Shown piece by piece: positions 15,666 through 21,467 of a stretch of DNA of 22,614 nucleotides. The notes under the pieces are model-generated. The model saw only the letters and a list, made by a program, of their open reading frames with translations, did no database searches and was not told the DNA's origin. This stretch comes from JBQCEE01 sp051960575 (lineage in GTDB: Bacteria > Actinomycetota > Actinomycetes > Mycobacteriales > Jatrophihabitantaceae): NCBI RefSeq assembly GCF_051960575.1, contig NZ_JBQCEE010000147.1, positions 1 through 22,614 on the forward strand. Reading direction: 5' to 3'. Position 1 is the first letter of the stretch. Every line of letters starts with the position of its first letter. Both the position numbers and the translations under genes were made by a program.

Positions 15666-16530
15666 TGCCGTACTCCTCCTCGCCCCGCCAGAAGTACAGG
15701 TAGGCGACTGCGAGCGTGCCGACCGACCAGGCGATGGCCCACAGCCACGTCGTCGCCGGCACCGGGCTGCCGCTCAGCACGGCGTTGCGGGCCAGCGCGA
15801 GATAGATGTAGCCCGGGTTGTTGGTGAGCACCGACGCGACCCACGGCGCGTGGCTCGCCGTGACAGCATGCACGCTGTACATGACGCCGGAGAGGTACAT
15901 CCAGACGCGCGAGACGAACGGCAGCACCTGTGCGGTGTCGGGCACCTTGGCGCCCATGCGGGCGGCGGCGAAGGTGAGCCCGAGGTTGAACATCGTCTGC
16001 AGGCCGATGGCCGGCGCGAGCAGCAGCCACCGCCAGGAGAGTTGCTCGCCGCTCAGCAGCAGGATCGGGATGAGCACGACCATCGAGTTGATCAGCTGCT
16101 GCAGCTGCACGAGCGTCGTCGAGAGCGGCAGCACCGCGCGCGGGAACTGCAGGGCGCGCACGAGGCCGAGGTTCGCCGTGATCGAGCGGGCGCCGGCGTT
16201 GAGGGCGCCCGTGGTGAAGCCGAAGACGAAGATGCCGACCGACAGGAAGCCGATGAAGTTGTGGATGCCCTGGTTGGTGTGCAGCAGGACGCCGAAGATC
16301 AGGTAGTACACGGCGATGTTGAGCAGCGGCGTCAGCAGCTGCCACGACTGGCCGAGGAAGCTGCCCTCGTAGCCCGCGGCGTTCGACGCCGACGCGTACG
16401 CGGCGGTGAACCAGCGGCGCTGCCAGATGCGGCGCGTGTACTCGTCGATCGGCAACCTCGCGCCGGCGCGTTCGAGGCCCGGGTAGGGCGGCTCGGCGGT
16501 GTCGAGGTTGAGCGCATTCGTCGCGGTCAT
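15658..16530 (-). CDS. ABC-2 type transporter permease (Wzm/TagG type)
   Basis: Membrane subunit of 290 residues with about six helices, roughly at 66-85, 92-112, 140-160, 168-190, 205-222 and 260-282. The cytosolic N-terminus contains the conserved approach to helix 1 (GSFLGQSWQLLTPLL). NLGLVRALQFPRAVLPLS and PFVSRVWMYLSGVMYS match polysaccharide, O-antigen and galactan export permeases (RfbD/Wzm, Rv3783-like). With the ATPase downstream it should form a 2+2 transporter flipping a lipid-linked glycan across the membrane. The ATG at 16528-16530 overlaps the merR stop as ATGA, and GGAGGGG lies just upstream inside merR, so it is translationally coupled. No glycosyltransferase gene is in the operon, so the substrate must be made elsewhere. 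Confidence 0.92.
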   Translation of the reverse strand: MTATNALNLDTAEPPYPGLERAGARLPIDEYTRRIWQRRWFTAAYASASNAAGYEGSFLGQSWQLLTPLLNIAVYYLIFGVLLHTNQGIHNFIGFLSVGIFVFGFTTGALNAGARSITANLGLVRALQFPRAVLPLSTTLVQLQQLINSMVVLIPILLLSGEQLSWRWLLLAPAIGLQTMFNLGLTFAAARMGAKVPDTAQVLPFVSRVWMYLSGVMYSVHAVTASHAPWVASVLTNNPGYIYLALARNAVLSGSPVPATTWLWAIAWSVGTLAVAYLYFWRGEEEYGNV

Positions 16531-17324
16531 CGGTACCCCTCCGGCTCGGTCGCCTGCTCGGGCGACTCCAGGTGGGTGCGCAGGGCGCGCATGAATCGGC
16601 GCTGCACCGGCCGCAGCCGGTCGCGCAGCAACAGGTCGACGAGGTCGAGGTCGACCCTGCCCTGCACCTCGTCGGCCGAGAGCAGGGCGGCCACCTCACC
16701 GGCGAGGTCGGCGAGCTCGTCGTCGGTCGTCCGCGCGGTGAGACTGCCCAGTCGTCGGCGCAGCGTGCCGAGGGTGGCGCCGAGGTCGGCCTCGCCGAGC
16801 AGTCGGCCGGCGTGGGCCAGCACCCCGGACATGCCGTCGGGGTGCAGCGCGTCGAGCACGGCGGCGGCCCACTTCTCGCTCGCGGCGAGGTCGTCGGCCG
16901 GTCCGAGTACACCCCTGTCCTGCAGGGCCCGGGTCAGGGCCTTCACGGGCTGGTCGAAGGTCTCCGACCGGGCCAGCTCGCGCAGGCGGTCGCGGGTGGC
17001 GGTGAGCCGGGCGATCTCGCCGTCGACCTCGTCGGCCAGGCGGGTCAATGCGTCGCTGAGCGAGATGTCGTCGGTCTCGCCGGCGCTGACCCGCTCGGCG
17101 ATCTCGGGCAGCGGCATGCCGAGTGCGCGCAGCCGCACCACGCGCACCAGCTCGACGACCTCCTTGCCGCCGTAGCGGCGGTAACCGGACGGGTCGCGCG
17201 GCGGCTCGGGCAGGACACCGACGGCGTGGTAGTGCCGGATCGTGCGAGGGGTGACACCGGCGACGTCGGCCGCCTCCTTGACGGAGAGACCGCGCGCGAA
17301 GGTGCGCAGCTGCCGTGGTGCCAC
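16527..17324 (-). CDS. MerR family transcriptional regulator
   Basis: Regulator of 265 residues. The N-terminal MerR winged helix spans residues 13-80: LSVKEAADVAGVTPRTIRHYHAVGVLP as the helix-turn-helix, SGYRRYGGKEV as the wing and RVVRLRALGMPLPEIAERV as the second helix pair. A coiled-coil stretch follows (LADEVDGEIARLTATRDRLRELA), then about 130 residues of an unrecognised helical effector domain with no metal-type cysteines, so an organic ligand or envelope signal is likelier than a metal. The start is GTG at 17322-17324, 6 bases after a CATAGT -10 box in a MerR-type promoter, which fits a leaderless, self-regulated mRNA. It is the first gene of the operon with the ABC exporter and UPF0182, so it likely controls all four genes. 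Confidence 0.93.
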   Translation of the reverse strand: MAPRQLRTFARGLSVKEAADVAGVTPRTIRHYHAVGVLPEPPRDPSGYRRYGGKEVVELVRVVRLRALGMPLPEIAERVSAGETDDISLSDALTRLADEVDGEIARLTATRDRLRELARSETFDQPVKALTRALQDRGVLGPADDLAASEKWAAAVLDALHPDGMSGVLAHAGRLLGEADLGATLGTLRRRLGSLTARTTDDELADLAGEVAALLSADEVQGRVDLDLVDLLLRDRLRPVQRRFMRALRTHLESPEQATEPEGYR

Positions 17325-17330
17325 GCGTCC

Positions 17331-17361
17331 ACTATGAAGGTTGACGTAGCGGCAAGGTCAA
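17331..17361 (-). promoter_or_regulatory. MerR-type promoter/operator with 19-bp spacer
   Basis: On the minus strand the -35 TTGACC (17361-17356) and the -10 CATAGT (17336-17331) are 19 bases apart, the unusual spacing that MerR regulators correct by twisting DNA. A dyad TTGAC-N11-GTCAA (17357-17361 and 17341-17345) begins at the -35 box and continues into the spacer, where a MerR dimer would bind. The expected transcription start coincides with the GTG at 17324, giving a leaderless mRNA. Confidence 0.7.
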
Positions 17362-17414
17362 GCGTTGTGGGTGGACGCTCAGGACGTGTCGCGCGGGGTC
17401 CTTGCAGGTGTCGA

Positions 17415-19346
17415 TCACGTTGGTCGGCCGGCCAGGATCGGCACGTCGAGCGCGGCGGGCGGGATGCCGAAGGCGTCGACCAGCGTCTGGGCGTCCGGGC
17501 GGAGGTCGTCGCAGAGCTGGTTGACGGCGGCCACGAGCGCCTTCGACCGGGTCGCGGTGAGCCGGCCGTGCTCGGCGAGCCAGCCGCGGTCGGCCTCCAG
17601 GGTCGAGAGCGCGTAGAGGTCGCAGACCTTGATCAGCAGGTCCTGCTCGGCGCCGGCGGGCAGCTTCTCGAGCGCCGCGACGAAGGCGTTGAGCAGGACG
17701 TTGTCGATGTGGGCGCGGGCCGCATGCAGCAGGTGGTCCTGGGCGCCGTTGAACACGGCGAACGGGTCGTCGGCATCCGCTGCCTTCCGCAGCCGCTTGG
17801 CGAGCGACTCGAGCAGGTGCTTTTCGCGCCAGGCGAAGACGGCGAGCTGCCAGTCATGGTCGAACAGGCTGCCGGTCTCGGTGATGTCCGGCGCGGCGTC
17901 GCGGAGGCGCTGCAGCAGCCGCCAGCCACCGATCCGCTCGACGACCACCTCGACGGCCTGGTCGGCGACGAAGCGCACCGTGCCGAGCAGGTCGAGGTCG
18001 CCGAACGCGTCGCGGTAGCCGGTGAGCAGCTCCTTCGCGACGAGCTGCAGCAGGACGGTGTTGTCGCCCTCGAAGGTGGTGAAGACGTCGGTGTCGGCCT
18101 TCAGGCCGGGCAGGCGGTTCTCGGCGAGGTAGCCCGAACCGCCGCAGGCCTCGCGGCAGGCCTGGATCGTGCTGGTCGCGTGCCAGGTGGCGACGGCCTT
18201 GATGCCTGCGGCGCGCGCCTCGAGCTCGCGGCGGGCCGGGTCATCGCGCGGTTCGCGGCTCAGCGGCGCGTCCAGCGAGCCGGTCGTCTCGTGCAGTCCG
18301 GTCACGAGGTCGAGCTGGGCGAAGTGCAGGGCGTAGGTCTTCGCGAGCGCCGGCAGCAGCTTCCGCTGGTGGGCCAGGTAGTCGAGGATCACGACCTCCT
18401 GCCCGTCGGGGCGCTGGAACTGCTGTCGCCGGTTGCCGTAACCGATCGCGATCGCCAGCGCGACCTTGGTGGCGCTGGCGGCGCCGCCGGCCACCGAGAT
18501 GCGGCCCTGGACCAGCGTGCCGAGCATGGTGAAGAAGCGCTTGCCGGCGTTGGGGATGGTCGTCGTGTAGCTGCCGTCGGCGGCGACGTCGCCGTACCGG
18601 TTCAGCAGGTTGTCGCGGGGCACGCGCACGTCGTCGAACCAGATGCGGCCGTTGTCGACGCCGTTGAGGCCGGCCTTGAGCCCGCAGTCGTCGAGACGCA
18701 CACCGGGCAGCACCCGCCCGGCGTCGTCGCGGATGGGCACGACGAACGCGTGCACGCCCTGCGACTCGCCCTGCGTGACGAGCTGGGCGAAGACGACCGC
18801 CACGCGTCCGTCGCGGGCGGCGTTGCCGATGTACTCCTTCGCCGCATCGTCGTCGGGGGTGCGGACGACGAACTCGTCGGTGTCGGGGTCGAAGGTCGCG
18901 GTGGTGCGCAGGTTGGCGACGTCCGAGCCGTGGCCGTGCTCGGTCATCGCGAAGCAGCCGAGCAGGCGCAGCTCGATGAGGTCACGCAGGTAGGCCTCGT
19001 GGTGCCGTTCGGTGCCGAGGTGCAGGATCGCGCCGCCGAACAGCCCCCATTGGACGCCGGACTTCACCAGCAGCGAGAGGTCGCCCATGGCGAGCATCTC
19101 GAAGCCGGTGATCGAGCGGCCGAGGTCGTTGGTGCCGCCGTACCGCGTCGGGAAGCCGTTGCGCGAGTAGCCGTACTCGGTGAGTGCCTGCAGCCGTTCG
19201 AGCACGCGGGCGCGCTGGGTCTCGGTGTCCTCACCGACGACGACGGCGAAGCGTTCGTCCTCGCTGAGCTTGCGCGCCTTGTCCCGCATGTCGCCCCAGC
19301 GGCCGTCGAGCACGCTGCGGATGAACGACACCTCGACCGATCGCAT
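17415..19346 (-). CDS. Acyl-CoA oxidase/dehydrogenase family flavoprotein
   Basis: FAD enzyme of 643 residues catalysing alpha,beta-dehydrogenation of acyl-CoA, the first step of beta-oxidation. It is longer than common acyl-CoA dehydrogenases (about 380-400) and has the acyl-CoA oxidase layout: FAMTEHGHGSDV (residues 132-143) as the FAD/substrate loop, EACGGSGYLAENRLPGL (399-415), and TTFEGDNTVL (423-432) with Glu426 as the expected catalytic base. A C-terminal helical domain of about 200 residues follows. Whether electrons go to O2 or to an electron-transfer flavoprotein cannot be told. The ATG at 19344-19346 has GGAGGT close upstream. It follows tetR by 81 bases on the same strand, so it is probably in the TetR operon, opposite the thiolase and ketoacyl reductase that could complete the cycle. 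Confidence 0.92.
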   Translation of the reverse strand: MRSVEVSFIRSVLDGRWGDMRDKARKLSEDERFAVVVGEDTETQRARVLERLQALTEYGYSRNGFPTRYGGTNDLGRSITGFEMLAMGDLSLLVKSGVQWGLFGGAILHLGTERHHEAYLRDLIELRLLGCFAMTEHGHGSDVANLRTTATFDPDTDEFVVRTPDDDAAKEYIGNAARDGRVAVVFAQLVTQGESQGVHAFVVPIRDDAGRVLPGVRLDDCGLKAGLNGVDNGRIWFDDVRVPRDNLLNRYGDVAADGSYTTTIPNAGKRFFTMLGTLVQGRISVAGGAASATKVALAIAIGYGNRRQQFQRPDGQEVVILDYLAHQRKLLPALAKTYALHFAQLDLVTGLHETTGSLDAPLSREPRDDPARRELEARAAGIKAVATWHATSTIQACREACGGSGYLAENRLPGLKADTDVFTTFEGDNTVLLQLVAKELLTGYRDAFGDLDLLGTVRFVADQAVEVVVERIGGWRLLQRLRDAAPDITETGSLFDHDWQLAVFAWREKHLLESLAKRLRKAADADDPFAVFNGAQDHLLHAARAHIDNVLLNAFVAALEKLPAGAEQDLLIKVCDLYALSTLEADRGWLAEHGRLTATRSKALVAAVNQLCDDLRPDAQTLVDAFGIPPAALDVPILAGRPT

Positions 19347-19394
19347 CCCTACCTCCGCGTTGGTGGTGGCCCGGCTGCGGCTGTCCCCATCGTG

Positions 19395-19418
19395 CTGGCG
19401 GGTGCGACCCCTCGCCAG
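19395..19418 (-). other. Hairpin between tetR and acyl-CoA oxidase genes
   Basis: CTGGCGGGT at 19395-19403 can pair with ACC at 19407-19409 and CGCCAG at 19413-19418 around a GCG loop with a 3-base bulge. There is no T-run, so it may be an attenuator or processing site, or simply chance in GC-rich DNA. Confidence 0.25.
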
Positions 19419-19427
19419 TCGGCGCGC

Positions 19428-20147
19428 TCAGGCCGGACGGAACGGCGGCGGCAGGTCCTTGCCGTGCACGCGGTAGATGCCGGCACCGCCGTCCCACAGC
19501 AGCGTGGTGAGGTAGTCGCCGAGCACGGCGCGGTCCATCTTCGCCGGGTTCTCGAGCCACCACAGGCCGGCTGCGCGCACGAAGCCGACGGTCGCCTCGG
19601 CCCACGGGTGCGCGAGCGCGGGGTCGCTGCCGACGAGGGCGAGGCCGTTGCCGAGCTGCAGCGCGATCGCCTCGGCCATCAGCCGGTTCGGGTCGGTGAC
19701 CTCCTCGGTCTGCGCCGTGGTCGGCTGGTGGCGCTCGATGAAGTGGTAGAGCGCGGTCTGCTCCGACAGGAAGGTCAGGTAGGCGTCGACCCAGGCCTGG
19801 AAGATCGACCGGGGTGGCGTGTGGTCGTCGGCGACGGGCAGCGCGGCGACGATCTCGCTGATCACCTTGCGTCCGACGGCGCCGTAGAGGTCGTTCTTGT
19901 CGGCGAAGTAGCGGTAGATGACCGGCTTGCTGGTGTGCGCCACCGCGGCGATCTGGTCCATGCCGACGTCGGTGCCGTACTGGCGGACGGCACTGACGAC
20001 CGCGTCGATGAGGTCGTCGCGGCGGGCGGCGCGGTGAGCCGCCCAGCGGGCGCTGCGGCCGTCCACGGGGGCGCCGTCCGCGCGCTCGCCGCGGCCGGCG
20101 GTGCGCGGCTGTGCCCGGGGCGTCAGGCGGGTCACAGGAACTTTCAT
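19428..20147 (-). CDS. TetR family transcriptional regulator
   Basis: Regulator of 239 residues. The TetR DNA-binding domain covers about residues 40-90, with GMDQIAAVAHTSKPVIYRYFADKNDLYGAV as its helix-turn-helix core. The ligand-binding half has aromatic and hydrophobic segments (FQAWVDAYLTFLSEQTALYHFI, AGLWWLENPAKM) suited to a lipid or acyl-CoA ligand, which is inference from content and context. A basic 38-residue extension precedes the domain. The ATG at 20145-20147 lacks a Shine-Dalgarno sequence, but a TACTCT -10 lies 7 bases upstream, fitting a leaderless mRNA; an in-frame start upstream would run into the divergent thiolase. It is transcribed with the acyl-CoA oxidase gene behind it and opposite the thiolase, so it probably represses both directions. 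Confidence 0.93.
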   Translation of the reverse strand: MKVPVTRLTPRAQPRTAGRGERADGAPVDGRSARWAAHRAARRDDLIDAVVSAVRQYGTDVGMDQIAAVAHTSKPVIYRYFADKNDLYGAVGRKVISEIVAALPVADDHTPPRSIFQAWVDAYLTFLSEQTALYHFIERHQPTTAQTEEVTDPNRLMAEAIALQLGNGLALVGSDPALAHPWAEATVGFVRAAGLWWLENPAKMDRAVLGDYLTTLLWDGGAGIYRVHGKDLPPPFRPA

Positions 20148-20154
20148 GGAACTC

Positions 20155-20160
20155 AGAGTA
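20155..20160 (-). promoter_or_regulatory. -10 box TACTCT for tetR, leaderless
   Basis: Minus-strand TACTCT lies 7 bases before the tetR ATG. The matching -35 position would fall on the thiolase start codon. A small ACTC-A-GAGT palindrome (20151-20159) overlaps it and may be part of the TetR operator. Confidence 0.5.
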
Positions 20161-20165
20161 GCGGG

Positions 20166-20171
20166 TAATCT
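20166..20171 (+). promoter_or_regulatory. -10 box TAATCT for thiolase gene, leaderless
   Basis: TAATCT is 4 of 6 to TATAAT with both key bases, and 6 bases separate it from the ATG at 20178, so the mRNA should begin at the start codon. A weak TTCATG lies 17 bases upstream, overlapping the tetR start codon. Confidence 0.6.
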
Positions 20172-20177
20172 GCCGGT

Positions 20178-21464
20178 ATGACTCGTCGCGCCGCCATCAT
20201 CGGGGGGAACCGCATCCCCTTCGCCCGTCAGAACGGCAAGTACGCCCGGGCGTCGAACCAGGACATGCTCACCGCCGCCATCGACGGTCTCGTCGCCCGC
20301 TACTCGCTGCAGGGCGAACGGCTCGGCGAGGTGGCCGCGGGCGCGGTGCTCAAGCACAGCCGCGACTTCAACCTCACCCGCGAGTCGGTGCTCGGCTCGC
20401 GCCTCTCGCCGCAGACGCCGGCGTACGACGTGCAGCAGGCGTGCGGCACCGGGCTCGAGACGGTCATCCTCACCGCCAACAAGATCGCGCTCGGCCAGAT
20501 CGAGTCGGCCGTCGCGGCCGGCGTCGACACCACCTCGGACGCCCCGATCGCCATCAGCGAGGACCTGCGTCAGGTGCTGCTGTCGGTGAACCGGGCCAAG
20601 ACGCCGGTCGAGCGGCTCAAGGCGCTCGCGGGCATCCGGCCGCAGCAGCTCGTGCCGGCGATCCCCGAGAACAGCGAGCCGCGCACCGGACTGTCGATGG
20701 GCGAGCACCAGGCGATCACCACCCTCGAGTGGGGTGTCACCCGCCAGGAGCAGGACGAGCTCGCCGCCGCGTCGCACCGCAACCTCGCGGCGTCCTACGA
20801 CCGGGGCTTCCAGGACGACCTGATCACGCCGTTCCTCGGCCTCACCCGCGACCAGAACCTGCGTCCGGACAGCTCGGTCGAGAAGCTCGCGAAGCTCTCG
20901 CCGGCGTTCGGCAAGGCCTTCGGCGACCAGGCGACGATGACCGCCGGCAACTCGACGCCGCTCACCGACGGGGCCTCGACGGTGCTGCTCGGCTCGGAGG
21001 AGTGGGCGGCCGAGCACGGCCTGCCGGTGCGGGCGTGGTTCGTCGACGCCGAGACCGCCGCCGTCGACTACGTGCACGGCGACCGCAAGTACGACGGCCT
21101 GCTGCTCGCGCCGGCCTACGCCGTGCCGCGCCTGCTCGCCCGCAACGGCCTGACGCTGCAGGACTTCGACTACTACGAGATCCACGAGGCGTTCGCGGGC
21201 ACCGTGCTCTCGACGCTGAAGGCGTGGGAGGACGACGCGTTCTGCAAGGAGCGCCTCGGTCTTGACAAGCCGCTGGGCTCGATCGACCGGTCGAAGCTGA
21301 ACGTGAACGGCTCGTCGCTCGCCGCGGGTCACCCGTTCGCCGCCACCGGCGGCCGCATCGTCGCCGCGCTGGCGAAGATGCTTGACGAGCGGGGGTCGGG
21401 CCGCGGCCTCATCTCGATCTGCGCTGCCGGTGGGCAGGGCGTCGTCGCGATTCTGGAGAAGTGA
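20178..21464 (+). CDS. Acetyl-CoA C-acyltransferase (FadA2/FadI-type thiolase)
   Basis: Thiolase of 428 residues that cleaves 3-ketoacyl-CoA with CoA, the last step of beta-oxidation, or runs the reverse condensation. The nucleophile Cys89 is in QQACGTGLE, His336 in EIHEAFA, His385 in AAGHPFAATGG and the second Cys415 in CAAGGQG, so all catalytic residues are present. GNRIPFARQNGKYARASNQDM at the N-terminus and NSEPRTGLSMGEHQAIT are characteristic of the FadA2/FadI branch and closely resemble mycobacterial FadA2 by recollection. No Shine-Dalgarno sequence precedes the ATG; a TAATCT -10 box 6 bases upstream indicates a leaderless mRNA. The fabG4-type gene follows after 3 bases, so the two enzymes act together. 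It is divergent from tetR over 30 bases. Confidence 0.96.
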   Translation: MTRRAAIIGGNRIPFARQNGKYARASNQDMLTAAIDGLVARYSLQGERLGEVAAGAVLKHSRDFNLTRESVLGSRLSPQTPAYDVQQACGTGLETVILTANKIALGQIESAVAAGVDTTSDAPIAISEDLRQVLLSVNRAKTPVERLKALAGIRPQQLVPAIPENSEPRTGLSMGEHQAITTLEWGVTRQEQDELAAASHRNLAASYDRGFQDDLITPFLGLTRDQNLRPDSSVEKLAKLSPAFGKAFGDQATMTAGNSTPLTDGASTVLLGSEEWAAEHGLPVRAWFVDAETAAVDYVHGDRKYDGLLLAPAYAVPRLLARNGLTLQDFDYYEIHEAFAGTVLSTLKAWEDDAFCKERLGLDKPLGSIDRSKLNVNGSSLAAGHPFAATGGRIVAALAKMLDERGSGRGLISICAAGGQGVVAILEK

Positions 21465-21467
21465 GCA

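Noticed and set aside
16572..20168. Very long open frame on the plus strand antisense to merR, the acyl-CoA oxidase and tetR genes
   Set aside because: It is a GC-rich shadow: composition is Arg/Gly/Val/Asp/Glu-rich without any recognisable domain, it spans several well-identified genes, and it has no ribosome site.
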